Origin: Aaosphaeria pasadenensis
Lineage: Eukaryota > Ascomycota > Dothideomycetes > Pleosporales
Assembly (NCBI GenBank): GCA_022813625.1
Contig: JAKLMB010000005.1
Coordinates: 620,001-684,000 of the forward strand
Direction of reading: 5' to 3'
Length of the DNA: 64,000 nucleotides
Positions 1 to 13,304 of the stretch are shown one piece after another. A program made the position numbers and the translations under genes. Each line of letters begins with the position of its first letter. Position 1 is the first letter of the stretch. The notes under the pieces are model-generated. The model saw only the letters and a program-made list of their open reading frames with translations, did not search any database and had not been told where the DNA came from.

Positions 1-1486
1 CGAGCAGGCTGATTCAATTCCAGAAGGCTTTCTCCCCAGAAAGATGAAATTGTAGTTAGCTGCACTGCCCATTCAATCTTTTTGTGATCACACTGAGACT
101 GCGCAGGCGTATTTGACAATAACGAGTGATCGTGTGCTTTGAGCTGGATGCTCCAATGACGCTGCATTAACAATTGGCTGTATGGTCCATGTGAGCCTTG
201 TCTACGATAACATACATACAAGGCTTAGACATGTCTGAGTATACCTCGTTTCTACTCGTAGGCTTCCATCGATCAAGGCCATTTTTGTGCCGCACAGCCA
301 TTTCGATCACATTCGATTGCCAGCCGAGCCAAGGGAGTAAAAATCAATAAAATTCAACATAGCCATTCTCATCAAGATCAGTATCTGAGTCTCTCAAATC
401 CCTTCTCTTAATAGTGTACAAACTATTACCTGCAATATTGATCACCTGCGCTTACCAAGCATTCATGGTTCCCATATAGATTTTGTGGCCAGTGGGACTT
501 ACACAGTTGCTGAATTTCATCTTTACTGAGCATCAATTGTGCGATTCTCGCGTTCTTAGAAATGGCGATTGGCTTTGCCATGATCATTTGTGGTAATGTA
601 TTCTCGCACCATGGTGTGACCTGTACTAGTCGGTCTTAAGGGATCAAATTGTTAAAGGTTAGACGAATGCAGTGACACCTCGACATCATAGCCCTCTGTC
701 CACTTCAACGTAGATGCTACTACTGAACCAATAGATATAAAAAAACAGAAAAATTGTCTGTATTTTGCTTTGCTCTTTGCACACTTATGACATAGCCAAG
801 GCTATAAAGAATGTTGGTGAAGTTTCCAACCTCCGACCTTTCTCACTCGCTATCAACACCCACTAACAACACCACCATCTCTCACTCACTCTTTAGGCAT
901 TTTCCAGCCAAACAACCTAGGAAAAAGGAAGAGAACTGGGCAATAAAAGGGAGAAAAAAAACATACAACAGCAGGGATTCGCTGATGGTCACCCACTCAA
1001 CTACTAGTCTGCCGGTACTATGCTTAAGTATGGCTGAGCGAACGGGAAGCCCTGTTTTCATAGTCCAATGGTCATATGTGGAAAATTGTCAAAATCTGTC
1101 CACTATATTGCACAAAATACATTTGGAGTGACAGTAGTAGTGAAACGGTAATGATGGGAGGGAAGATAGCAGGTAACATGTAACGGCAGGAATGTGTGTG
1201 TCGTTATATGTTCGTCGTGTGATCGAGATTTACGCGTGAGGTTGTGTTTGTGGCAGGTTGCATGCGGTTGCTTCCCACGAGTGAATGTTTGTGGTGTTTC
1301 TTATCGAGGTTCGAGTTTTAAGATTGGACTCGGAATAGGTACCTTCCCTGGGAAACACCGATATCACTAGGCCGTGCATGATTTATTTCAATAGGGAAAG
1401 TCAAAGTATTCTTAGAGAGAGCCACTTGGGCTGCACACTATCTCGCTAGGTAGCTTGCTGGGTTACTATCAAAAAAATCAATTCGA
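1..1486. other. Intergenic, no gene recognised
   Basis: I see no convincing coding exon here. The longest open frame (811-1131, +) has no recognisable motif and biased low-information composition. The left edge may hold UTR of a gene outside the window. Confidence 0.5.
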
Positions 1487-2546
1487 CTACAACTCCAAAT
1501 GCGCACCATGCACCCGCCAGCGCTCTGGTTTTAATACTGTCTCTCGTGCAAACATAGCTGCTCCATGTGCTGCCACATACGCTGGATCTATGCCGCTCAT
1601 GATTTTTGCCCTTTCATTGCCCACCGCCTCGTATGTTATGTTTAGGAGTTCAGTGAAGGCTTCGCCAGGTGCATCTCCAAATCCAACAATAGCTCTAATA
1701 TGTTCCGCTTCAAAGGGCCTGTAAAGGTGACCGCCTCCGGTCTTTATGAAATTCTTGATGGAATCGGATAAGTGTGCACGGTACCTCTTCATTCCAAGGC
1801 TCTGCCTGATTTCAGCTTTTCATTTCGTGAAGAAAGAGGGGATGTTCGCGACTCACTTGACTTAGACGATCTCTACTTCCCTCTCCAAGCGTTTCGAAAT
1901 GCTGGCTACGGATGATTGGAAACAATTGATGCCTTACATCCACCGATGCGAGGTGAAGGTGGAGATAATCATGCTCGTACTCCACAACAAGAAGAAATTT
2001 AGACAATAGATTGATTTTGGTACACTCGGAAGGTGAAAGACCAAGATTCTCACACTGGTCTAAATAGTATGCGTAACCTGCTGCACCAGCCACGTCTGTG
2101 ACATGGTTAGGTCCTCCTGGAGCAAGGGTCGTGCCATTCGGAAAAAGCACGTCAATTGCCGCCCCCGATAACGAGTCGTCGAAGAGTGTTGGTAAAAGGA
2201 GTGCTCGATAAACCGGTTCATAACCTAGCGTTGCACTCAATTCTTTGCTGATGTTGTTGATGGCGTCACGTATTATGGGAAGGGCCGCATGTTCGTTTCG
2301 TGGAGATTGCTTCGATGGCTCTCTTGCGTAGTGCTGAATAACACCATCGAGATACGTCGTATACTCCTGGCCAGGATTGAAAGGAAAGACTTCGACTTCG
2401 CCATTCTGTGTTGCCCTGGATGCAAATATCCTCGAAGGACCCAGTGTTATTGCGTATGGGAAACTCGAGTCCATCCGCTTGCAAAGAGACAGCAAGGGAA
2501 AATTAAGAAGAAGGAATCGCAGTAGGAGTTTGAGGTGAAACGACAT
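1487..2546 (-). CDS. Hsp70/actin-like ATPase-fold hypothetical protein
   Basis: Two exons on the minus strand: 2546-1857 and 1801-1487, with a 55-nt GT-AG intron (donor GTGAGT), giving about 334 residues. The hydrophobic N-terminus (MSFHLKLLLRFLLLNFPLLSL) could be a signal peptide or anchor; an internal Met at residue 25 is an alternative start. The middle has a DVAGAAGYAY segment, followed by a beta-rich stretch (LLVVEYEHDYLHLHLASV). The C-terminus carries IVGFGDAPGEAF and GIDPAYVAAHGAAMFAR, which resemble the end of the fungal Hsp70-like/actin-like ATPase-fold proteins often found as orphan genes in moulds. The canonical N-terminal phosphate-1 loop of Hsp70 (DxGTT) is not evident, so ATP binding is doubtful. 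The family call rests on the C-terminal pattern and is an inference; cellular role unknown. Confidence 0.6.
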
Positions 2547-3015
2547 TGCTACTCGATTGATTTTCTGTGTGTTGTGGAGATGGGTGAAAAGAGCGAACCA
2601 GTCTGCAAGGTTCCTTTATGGTGAAGGTGTAAGATACGCTAGTCCGGGTCGGGAGTGCACCACAAGCGCAGGTCACAGCATGCCCTCAAGATATTTCCGA
2701 CAGATGGCAACATCGAACTGTAATACGTACTACTCATAGAGAGACGCTGGAAGTACAAGATTAGGCCTGGCGTTTGACGGTGTGGTTACCTAGGGCACTG
2801 GTGCAACGGAAACGTTACTGAAGCGTTACAGCGTGCGAGGGCAAAGATACGTCTTGCAACGATTCAATGGCACACAGGAAATGACGGACATAAAGTGGTT
2901 TGTGAATCTTCCAAAAATGGCTAAAAGCCCAGCTACTGAGGTTCAACTTCCTTCTCTCGCCATCTCCTTGGACTGACAGCTTACCCTCTAAGCTGGTCCT
3001 TCGTTTCGATCCAGA
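2547..3015. other. Divergent intergenic region
   Basis: This 469-nt stretch separates the minus-strand ATPase-fold gene from the plus-strand metalloprotease gene and should hold both promoters. No specific element was recognised. A pyrimidine-rich tract lies just upstream of the protease ATG. Confidence 0.5.
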
Positions 3016-4642
3016 ATGTTTAGCACTTGGATCTTTTCCGCTTTGTTTGTATCACTGTTCGCAGTGGCAAGTCCAATTGGCCAATCACAACGTTCTCAAG
3101 CCAATGTCAGAGTGGGATATCATCTTGATGAGCTTGAGTATGCATTCAGAGGAATCTATTGGCGAGAAGCTTTCAAGCCCGACATTTGCGACGATAGACA
3201 ACTACTTATGATCATAAACGCCTTCTACGGCGCCCAAAAAATGATGGAAGAAGTAGTCGCCCCGAGCACCGTACTGACTCGTAGCTACGCCTGGTCCCGT
3301 TATTTCGGGTTTCGGAATTACTGGCTACAATCTGACCAATACACTCAGTACCAATTTGAAGTACTTCAAAGTAAGATCTGATCCTTAGGCCCAGTGTAGC
3401 CTTTCCCTAACATCATGAATTGGTTCATTTCCTTTCTAACTTCTTTTCTTGCATAGAGAATATCGGTATTGCTCGCACAGTCGCAAAATATGGAATCCCG
3501 CCGTTTGAACCCGAGAATAGGGCATGGCTCTCATGCAGAATCGCCAAATATTCTCGGTTGACATGTTCACAAAACTCGTAGGCCATGCCTCTTCTTTCTG
3601 TGTCACTCTTCTTAACATGTTCGTTCAAGGCCCGGGCTCACGACTCAACCTTATCAGAGCGAGTGTATGTATCCACCCAACCTATTCACTTCTGCTAAAT
3701 AGTCAAATATAGACCACAAGTACACAATTATATTCTGTCCTTACTTTTTCGATGGTCCCCTGAAATCCTTGGAAAATCGGTCACAAAAGCAAAAGCCCTC
3801 TTCTGAAATTGCTTTCTTGGATACTTACGAGAGAGCCGTTGCCCATGAACTCATGCATGTCGATGACTTTGGGTATGAGGAACATAGTAAGCTATGTCAA
3901 AAATCTATCATGGATAAAGCTAAACTGCAACAGTTATGGACCAGGTCGAAGATTTCAACGGCGATGGGCAGTGGCGTTACATCTACGGTGAAAGTAATTG
4001 TCGCGAGTATGCCCATATGAAATCACCAAAAGCTAATTTAGGTGTCGTTTTAAACGGTGAGTCAGCCATGAAACTCGTGCTGAACCGACTCTTCGCTACT
4101 ACGTTACTAAGCCTGCGAAGCGGACAACTATTCCTGGTTCTTCCTGTATTACCATTACGAAACTTTATGGCATTGGAGAAGCCTAAGCCAAAGCAATATG
4201 TTGGAACCAGGGATACTCAACAGGACTGGAGATAACGAGAAAGAGAATCTTGCGGCGACGAACATTCCCGAAAATGCAGGACATAATGAAGAGCTTTCGG
4301 ATAAGTGTCATCGTATGGATAAAGAGGATGAATTTGGAAATTCAACTTTTACGTGTGAATACACAAGTCTTAACTTTACTGAACGGGTTTTCACCGCCGA
4401 TACCCCGTTACTCTCAGAAGGTGGCTGTGACTTATCGTGAGTTCCTTTCCGTTGAAGGATACACCGTAGAAGTCTGTCCACTGACCTTTGCCAGACATGA
4501 GTGTCATACATCTTTAGACCAACTCGTCCATCCTAATTGCACTTGCAAATGTAACCGTGGCCGGCCAACCTCGCTCAGTGACGAAAGGTGCAAAGGATAT
4601 GCTGGAGATCTTCCTGTATGGTCTGAGGCGGCTGATAGCTGA
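3016..4642 (+). CDS. Secreted M35-like (deuterolysin/Lys-endopeptidase type) metalloprotease
   Basis: Seven exons keep one frame: 3016-3370, 3457-3577, 3630-3664, 3713-3886, 3934-4056, 4112-4436 and 4495-4642, giving 426 residues. Residues 1-19 are a classic signal peptide (MFSTWIFSALFVSLFAVAS), so the product is probably secreted. The segment TIIFCPYFFD at about 175-184 and the zinc motif HELMH at 215-219, followed closely by Asp-Asp, match the M35/aspzincin-like group. ADNYSWF at 273-279 matches the conserved ADxY strand of that fold. A Cys-rich tail (CTCKCNRG) closes the protein. Expected activity is zinc-dependent endopeptidase; specificity cannot be read. Seven exons is many for such a gene, but every junction has plausible GT/AG sites and consistent phase. 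Exon 3 is only 35 nt. Confidence 0.82.
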
Positions 4643-7600
4643 ATTGCTACGTCAATGTAGCAGGTCGCAAAATAGCGACATCAAATTGATACATGGTAGT
4701 ATTTCTGAGTAGGTCCAATAGTCTAGACACAACACATCACTCTTGTGGTCTACGCGTGCTGCAACATTCTCAAAGTGTGGCAGTTACTTGCATGCTTAAT
4801 ACATTCACTGCCCACATATTTCATTCCGCCTCATTTCTGAAATTTACTAGAAAGTCGTGACGAATGCCTTCAGGGCAACTACAACATTGTGTAAATGCGA
4901 CCAGACAGTCTGTGATAGAAGGCATCTAATCAATGCACTAGGATTATGTTAAAACTTGAACCCTTTTACCCGCCGACCAAGTCATCCATATAAACCACAC
5001 TATAATTTCCGGATCTCTACTCCGCCATTTGCACTGTCCCTACAAAATTAGCTCAGCATGAAAAGGGTTGATTGTAATAATTGAGAAAGAATAAACTATT
5101 TAAATGAAGATTATGTTACTCGAGTACATATTATACTGTCCCATTCAACATCAGTATATTCGAGTCAACATTACACTGTTCGAGTCAAACAACCAACAAA
5201 CTAAGAAACGCTCGCCATGCATAGCCCCAGGATCGAAGTCAACAAGAGGCAAATTATCTCGAACATATCAGTTTGTGCAGATATGCAGACGTAAAACATC
5301 GATGATAAAGAAGCACAGTGGCCAATAGAGATAAAAGGCCATCACTATCCGTGGTTAACTATTGCGCTCTATCCCATACGGAACCAACACATTGCAAAAG
5401 ATAATGGCCTCCGGTGCTACATACCACCTCTTATCATTCAATCGCAACAAGCTCACTTTCTCGGTCGGTCAAATCTCCATAAATAAAGCTCTACAACGTC
5501 ACTTTGATGAGATCTAGAACTATCCAGCACTTACCTCTCGGAGAGACCTAATTACACTATTGTCTCGAATCCAAAGGAAAGAAATCCATGATTTAGGCTG
5601 ATGCACATGGAGGAACGCAAAGAAACAGCTCCATATTCTCTGTCTCTTCCTTTCACATAAATCCAATCCTACCAGAAACTCACTCCAGAAACAAAGCAAG
5701 TATGTACACACAGGAACGAATATCTATCACCATCACCAACTACTACCTACCACGTGCAAGAAACTCCAATCGAAGTCTACGCCCATATCCTATCAATGCC
5801 GATCTCCACCCACTATCAGTAGCACACTAACCACTCTTCCCACTCAAACTGCGTCTCAATTCAGACACGACCCTCCTCGATAAGGAAACACTCACATCTC
5901 TATCTCTCCTCCATCCTCGCGCTAAAGCACCGTACGGATATAACCAGACATCACGGAAATACCCAAACAAGCAAAGTCAGAGACGAAAGGGAAATCCCGT
6001 ACCCTTGGAAGTTGGGAGACGCCACGCCATGCGTTTTCGGGTCGGCGATCAAGAAAGGTTATTCTAGTGACGGTAGTTAAGGTTTGGTAGCCATGCGGCG
6101 GCGTGGCTGCATTGCGTTTTTAGAGTCGTTTGGGGGAGAGAGAAGGGAAGGGATTGGCAGGTGTGGTGTTGGTTTGAGGTGGTGATCGGCATAGTGTGCT
6201 CGGGAGGAATTGCCGTGGAGAGTGGTGGGAGTTGTGAGCTACAATTGCGAGTGAATTCGTCTGAAGGATTGGGAGGCAGAGGTTTGCGACATGTAGTTGG
6301 GATTATTGATGCATTTTTGGGAGCATTTGGCGTTTCTTTTTCTTTGGGCATCTTGCTTGTGAATTGGGAGATGTTCCAGGGCACTGCCCACTGCATACGA
6401 AGAAATGTCGGCCCGATCCGGAAATTGTAGAGCCGGTCCCTAGCTTAGCCCAACATATGTCTGAGGCTCATGTCTGTCTCTTTGCGGTCAGCATGGTCTG
6501 TGGTTATGGGAGTTGCCGTTGAACTATCTCGAACTAAGTTGGCCGATCAGTCCGCTCGGATAATCCACGTAGGCTGCGGGTTGTTCCATCAACATCCGGC
6601 GAGTCTTGGTAGTGAGACGAATAAGAGCTAAAGGCGCGAGCTGAGTTCAAAAAAGCAAATATACTTTATCCTTGAGCAAATATCAGACGACAGTCCATCA
6701 CGCTATGGAGATGTCGTTATGGCATCGTTGTTCTAGACAATGCATGATTGCGGGGTGAGGTCTTCCTCATTTGAGAGAATGGAATTTTATCTTATTATAC
6801 GACGTACGACTAGAACGCTATCATTGCTCAGGTGTCGTTGGCCTATGGTATTGACCATTGACATAGTATTCCGGCATTTCCCATCGGTCGAGACGATAGC
6901 ATTGCCATTGCTTGTGGTCGGTTGGATCCGTGGGTTAGTTCCTATCCAATCATTGATGCATGGTCGAGAACAGATTTGAGAACAGATATGCAAAGGCTAT
7001 AACTTTCAGGGTATCAATGCACCATGGGAACGGAGGGTTGGAAAGGTAGGGGCTATCAGGAACCGAGGCAATTAGGTTGGGCTTTGATAGCCAGTTACTG
7101 ACGTCCCAGTTTTGGAGATGATGTGTGATCATTCTTGACGGGAACAATACATATTGATCGAGAACTATCTGAAAGAAAGTGGACCTGAACAGAAGTACAA
7201 CTAGGGATAAACTTCTACAAACGACGATGTCCCCGTGTTGGATGTGAGAACAAGCATTGAAAAGTACATGCAGTCAGCTTGCATATAGTGAGTTGGAGCG
7301 ATTGTCAGTGACGTATTTCCCCGAATCAACGGGAAATCTATGGAATAAGTCTTGGACGAGGAGCCGCTACAACATTGTACCTTGCATGCACTGAATCTAG
7401 GGGAGTATACTGTGACATTGCTAGGAGTTGGACCTGATTCTGGCCGATAGCCAACATAGATTCAATAATGGCAAGCATCTACTTCAACAACGTGCCGTCT
7501 TTCGATCGTAACGGCAATGGAGATTTTTGGTCCGGATCTTGTCCGCCCCTGAAGGGGTTTCTGAATACGTATGGCTCTAAACTTATCTCGTCTTGTTCCA

Positions 7601-10600
7601 ACATCTAGCGATACAACGTCGCGATAGTATGGCCTGTTTCTTCAGTAGTGACTATAACATCAATTCTGATATTATGATACTTGCCCAATAACCACAAAAC
7701 CAATTCGCACGCACTACGCAATGCTTCGGACATGATGGCAATAGTTACATGTGAGGATCGATAAAAGTCGTTCGCAGCGGCAGTATGTAACCGCTTATAC
7801 GGATTCGCTCGAGGTCCGCTCGTTCCAATACCAAACCCTCGCAACACGGGTTACTAACCACAAGTTACCATCACTAAGGTACGCAGACGCAGTACCTGAG
7901 CCCAACGACTTGGGCTATCTGAATGCATCGAATCCCTGTGACGTTACAGCCCGGGGGCGGGATATCGCCAATCGTTGCAAAAGTTGACGCTGGCGTACAA
8001 TTGATGCGCTGAGTGGCTGACGAATATATACAGAATCCCAGATATTGTTCCTGAAGCCTCTGTAAGTAATAATGTTGTATCAGGTTAACATAACCGTTGA
8101 ATCCCCTGATGAATGGGGGAATCATTGACCTGGGGTTACAAGGAGCAAGCATGACTTGGTTTTCAACGGCCCGGAGACCCCATGTGGTTAAAAGCCCGTA
8201 CTTGCGGGTGAACCAATACCAGATTGGTACGGCCCCGGTCCCGAAAAGTCCAGTTTCAGACTGATGACGCCTGATCCATGAAACCCGTCCTACGAATTCC
8301 AGGTTTACCAAAAGTTGAACCCCTTGCACAACGGCTTTTTTGTTATCGGCAGCGTGCAGATAGCCCGCTTTTGTTTCAAACATTTTGCCCGCGGTCGGAT
8401 GAGGGTGGTTCCGCTCCTGAGGTGGGATGATTACGATGGGGTTTTCCAATACAATGGTCGTCCGTGGTCGCATCCAATGCCCGTTACGAGGCTCGCGATG
8501 ATTGTGCTGTACATGGTTTTATCGTATCACACTGGCTTCCGGCGGACTCGCAATCCCAAGCTGAGTTTGGGTTGTCTTCATAGCGCCCTGCTCCTAGATA
8601 ACTCATTCGTATGGGCTGCATTATGCCAGATTTCTGCTGATGCAAGCTTTGTATTCTAGGCCATCAAGTGCCATGTTAATTGTGCAATGGTATGTATGTA
8701 GGAGCGTTTGATCGAAGCAGGGAAGTGTTTGATGATCCCGCCAAGTCAGGGTTCGGCACTCCAGTACCATGAGACCATGTGAAATTGGTTCTTGTCGCAG
8801 CGTGGCATCTTGTATAAAATCGTACTTATCGATGATATAAGAGACATATCTATTCTATCACTCAGTAATAGCAGGATAGGAATATACATACCTTCGGAAG
8901 AGAGATTCGGGGCACATACTAGTGGCCGGCTCGTATTGGTTACCGATGTACTTGTAAATAGTTCGAGTCGCTTCCAGTACCAGATGTGAGCACCGAGACT
9001 CCACTTTGACATCCTTTTGAACGTTACTTTCAACTCCAAAAAGAAGCCGTTGCGACTTGCGAGGTACTTGCAGATGAAGAGCTTGAGCGATCACCGCACG
9101 AAGTCCAGGTAAGGAAGCATACTGCACCAATGTAGAGGTAAATTTTGCCATTGACGGTATGAGACAAATTGAAACACAGCCGTTATCATTCTGAAGGGAT
9201 GATGGCGGATTGCCCCTTCGAATAACATTTCGCACTCAGAAGGATGCAATAACTGAGATATTAAGAGTCCAGAATTTTGGCCATGGGACTGAAAGTCTTG
9301 TGCATGGTTATTGGGCGATAGTTAGTATGTACACCCCCTTCGGTATTGGCAGTTCATTGGATGAATATATATTGCAGGATTTCTGCGTGCAAGTATAATC
9401 CAGGTCGACGGGGCCACCACAATGCATCTTGGGAAGAGACTTTCCGCGGAGCAGGAATGTCAAGGCGGTCACGAATTTCCTACAAGATGACATAGGATGA
9501 ATGGTAGAAATGAAGAGCAAAACGAATGCACGTTGTGTTGGCTTCACTCCAAAGCACAAGCCAGGCAAATGTGGTGGAATGAGGCACAGGTGATGCAAGT
9601 CAATGCTGTGGCAAGCGGATGATGTGGAAAAGTCATGGTGGTCCAATCCCGAGATGAGGGGTGGTGGTGTTCCCAGCGTATTCTGCACGTTTGCATGGTG
9701 CTATTCGGGCCAACCATGACGTCCGAAAGTCTACAAGGGAAAATAGAAAATTGTGGAGCAAAGTGTCCTGATGGGGAAGAGCGGCGACTGGCGTTTACCA
9801 TCTGGATCTGGGGATATCTCGTGCAGGTGATTATCTTCAACTCATCTGCGTCAGAACAAGCAGATTGACATGTGTGATCGGGTCATTACAAGGGGCGACA
9901 CTGCTACACTGCTGGTAGAAGTCGTCAGACGCTGAACTTGGTATATGCTCATCATCGCGTGTGACGGCAGCAGGAGAGCGAAAAGAAGACATACATAGTG
10001 GGAATCTTGTCAACCTCGTTCGTTGGTGTGCAGAGTTGGGTGCACGCGTGTAGATGAATGCAATATGGGAACGGAATTTGCATGGCTGTGATCCGCAAAC
10101 GGGTCATTTGCTGGGTTAAATCGACCCGGGCAATGTGAGGTTGCGGCGTGACGCTGGTCGCTGCGACATCCCCGGCTGCTGATTGTAAGAAGCAACTGTG
10201 GGCAGGGGTCGGATAACTTCAACGGAGACAACACGGAGGATATGTGCATGTGCAGATAATTGTTGTATGTATGTTCGAAAGCGGTGAAGTGGGTGTAATG
10301 TCAAGGCCATCCAAGTCATCACTTGATGCCTTATAATGGTCGCAGTCCGGAGTAGGAGAATTGGAGATCATGAGATGATGATGCTGATAGATTTAGGGAG
10401 AGCGGCAAGCTGGGCTCTAACACAGAGGATCCTATGATTCCTATCCATGTCTCCACCCACAACCGTCGTGGCCATCCCAGTTCTCCCCCATTTTCAACGC
10501 ACAGACTGCCGCCGCGGCACCTTGGTTCTGGCGAGGGGACGGGTGAGGGACAGGGCCTGCTGGTGGCGTTCGCAGCGGGTAACTATTCGCAGGCCTTGCG

Positions 10601-11979
10601 ACGCCCGGGGATGGCCCTCTTATCCGTTTCTGGGTCTTACTCCGCTCTGTCCATTCCAGTGGAAACTTTCCCTGCCAGCGGGCACACCAGGTGGCAGGGC
10701 TTCAGTTGCGAAATGCGAGGCGCACAGCGTGGCGTTGGTGTGCATAACTTTTCGACGCCGGTGCAGCGTCTTGGAACGAGAAGGACGGTCAGTGGGATCA
10801 ATGCCTGTGAAGAGCTTCTTCCCTTGCAGACTCTTTCCTGCAGACGACAAAGGAAGTCCAGTTGGAAGATGAGTAGAGAGAGGGGAGAGGTATGCAGTGG
10901 AGCGTTCAATGGACCATTCCTCTGTAAATGCCGACGGGTAATATTGGTAGCAAAAACCCATTACCACCGTGACCATCAACAGTAGTGCATGTATACATGT
11001 GTGTATGTATGTACACAGTACTGCACATACTCTGTACAATACAGATGGGAGTAAAAGTGCAGTACATGGCCCGTACATACATATGATAGAGTACTTTTTT
11101 GGTGGTTATCGCCCGACTTGGCCCGCCACACGGACAGCACACGGCGTTGGCTTCCACCATCAGCAATGGTCGACGAACCCCCCCGGGCCGGCCAGAGTGT
11201 GCTTAGCGACGACGCCTGCGCGTGGGTCGAACTTCCAAGGTGCGGTGCTGCACCAGTTTGCTGGGTAGCACCAGACTCCAGTAGCGGGTAGAGGTGGGTG
11301 GGTAAGTAGAGTAGAGTTAGAGTAGAGTAGCAGTTGGTCCAGCACCGACCTTGACACCTGCGACTCGCGAGCCATTATTGGGTGTCATGGTCTGATGCCC
11401 CCAGTTCTTCCCTCTCTTGTGTCCTTTTGCCGTACATAACTCGCTCTTGGTCCCGCCTGCCGCTCACACACTGCGTGCGCACCGAGGCCCCTTCCGCCAG
11501 ACAACACTCACAGGGAGCATCCCTCAACTCTTGCTATATCTTGCTGTTTCGAACATCGCTGCCGTCGAGGGCTCGATTGTTGTTGCCGTTGGGATTCATT
11601 TGGAGGAAAAGGATAAGATCGATCGTTGGTGTGCGCCTCGTTTGCCATCGCTCTCTTCTATTCTTACCCATACCGCGCCGTCGGTCGACCCGGAGTTTCG
11701 TCGCTGTCTCAGCCAACACCAGCAACCACCACTACCACCACCCACAATACTCGTATCTCAGCACCGCTTTCCGGGGACCATTCTCACTGCATGCATGTCT
11801 GACCATTGACCTTTTCAATTCCTCAACTACACTACCGTCTGCACACCGTCGACGTGTTGCTGGGTTCGCTCGCCCGTTTCTTGTTTTAACGCCGTGGGCC
11901 CCCCCGTCAATCGTCTTCCTCCCTCCTCCGATCCGACCAAACCAAACCAAACCAGATTCAGTCCAGTTCGAAGTTCGTT
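4643..11979. other. Long gene-poor region (about 7.3 kb)
   Basis: No open frame here shows a recognisable domain. The largest are a 199-codon minus-strand frame at 7874-8473, overlapped by plus-strand frames, and GC-rich overlapping frames on both strands at 10434-11078. Local features are AGTAG-type repeats near 11305-11331 and CATGTATG-type alternation near 10988-11014. The last 1.5 kb before 11980 is GC- and pyrimidine-rich, and could be the promoter plus a long 5' leader of the next gene. No transposon ends, tRNA or rRNA were recognised. Confidence 0.45.
11305..11331. repeat. AGTAG-type simple repeat
   Basis: A short imperfect run of AGTAGAGT units lies in the GC-rich region upstream of the Cys-rich protein gene. 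It is a minor low-complexity tract with no evident function. Confidence 0.6.
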
Positions 11980-13304
11980 ATGTCGACGCCCACGGGCTCG
12001 AGTGTCCCGGAGACAAAGGATGTGGACAGGCGCAGGAGCTTGGGGAAGTATGTGAAGAGGATGAGCAGCGTTTTCAAGAAGGAGAAGTCGCCCAAGAGCG
12101 TCACCAGCGAGGGTGCACCTGCCTCTTCCTCCAAGGCGGCGCAAGCGCAGGATGTTGACATCAAGGAGGAGGAAACAACCACGACCCAACCGTACGTTCA
12201 ACATCTCCCCGTTCTTTAGTTCTTTTCAATTATCCTGTTCTATCAATGAGTGCAACTGCATGCACATTGGCATCTGAACATTCACCTATCTAGATCTCGT
12301 CGCAAACTAACGCTTGTCCAGTGCCCCCGCCGCTGCCATCGCAACCACCACGCCTACGCCCGCGCCCGCAACCGTTGCTGCGACTCCGTCCACGAAAGTC
12401 CCTCCTCCAGGCGCAACTACTCAGCAATTGAACCGAAGCGCTCTCCAGCAGGAGCGTGCCCGCGCCCTCTTCGCCAAATACGGCCTGACCCTCGAGTCGC
12501 ACGAATGGATCTCCGCCCCCGCTCAACCTACCCAGGTCCAACGTGTCGAGAAGCCCATCCGCATGCGAGTCCACCGTACCTGCCACCACTGCGAGACAAC
12601 CTTTGGGCCCGATAAGATCTGCTCCAAGTGCGAGCACAAACGCTGCAAGAGGTGCCCTCGCTATCCTAAGCAGAAGTCCCCACTCGAGAAGGGTAAAGAG
12701 AAGGAGGCTGCCGAGAAGCCAAAGAAGAAAAAGAAGCTGTTGACGGTTACCACAAAGTCAGGCGAGGAGAGGGTCTACCAGCCTATCAAGCAGCGTGTGC
12801 GTCGGTCCTGCCACAGGTGCCAAGGGCTGTTTATTCCGCCCACGGCTACCGTCTGCGAAGGCTGTCGCCACATACGCTGCACGAAGTGTCCAAGGGAGCC
12901 TGCGAAGCTTGACAAATGGCCCAACGGGTACCCCGGTGACGTGGAGCCGGAGAGCGAGACGGAAGTGGAACGCGAGCAAGAACTCGAATTGGCAATGGCA
13001 CGACGCATATGGAGGAAGCCTAGAACAAGAGTCCGGTGGGAATGTGACAATTGTCAGAGTCAATTCATAGAGGGGTCACCGCAGTGTCCAGGGTGTGGGC
13101 ATGAGCGGTGCGAGAAATGTGTCAGGAAACCGTATGTATCACTCGGTCCATGTCGGGGCAACGTCGACTAACATAATCGCCAGGCTCAAGCGTGTCAAGA
13201 AGGAGATATCCTTCGATCCGGAAGTCATACGCCAGGTCGAAGCGAAGCTCAAAGCCCTTGCAGTCGAAGATGACACGGCAACCTCGAGCGCCGAGGCTAC
13301 GTAG
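11980..13304 (+). CDS. Conserved hypothetical protein with three zinc-ribbon-like Cys repeats
   Basis: Three exons (11980-12191, 12322-13131, 13184-13304) give 380 residues, with introns in consistent phase. The N-terminus is basic and Ser/Lys-rich (RRRSLGKYVKRMSSVFKKEK), followed by an Ala/Thr/Pro linker. Three tandem Cys modules follow. Cysteines lie at 158/161/171/174/179/182, then 234/237/249/252/257/260, then 312/315/326/329/334/337. Each is C-x2-C-x9 to 11-C-x2-C-x4-C-x2-C with a CxHxR element (KCEHKRC, GCRHIRC, GCGHERC), so each could bind one or two zinc ions. The modules are joined by lysine-rich and acidic linkers. The C-terminus is a short charged helix-like segment. I do not recognise a named family. 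Nucleic-acid or protein binding is an inference from the basic charge and ribbon pattern only. Confidence 0.82.

Noticed and set aside
7874..8473. 199-codon minus-strand open frame
   Set aside because: No recognisable motif, no clear start context, and overlapping open frames on the plus strand; length alone is not enough.
10434..11078. Long overlapping open frames on both strands (183 and 152 codons)
   Set aside because: GC-rich sequence leaves frames open by chance on both strands; no domain or splice pattern supports either.
11382..11979. Plus-strand frame of 258 codons running into the first exon of the Cys-rich protein gene
   Set aside because: It reads the first exon in the wrong frame; the other frame joins by well-phased introns to a clear three-repeat protein. 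Likely 5' leader.
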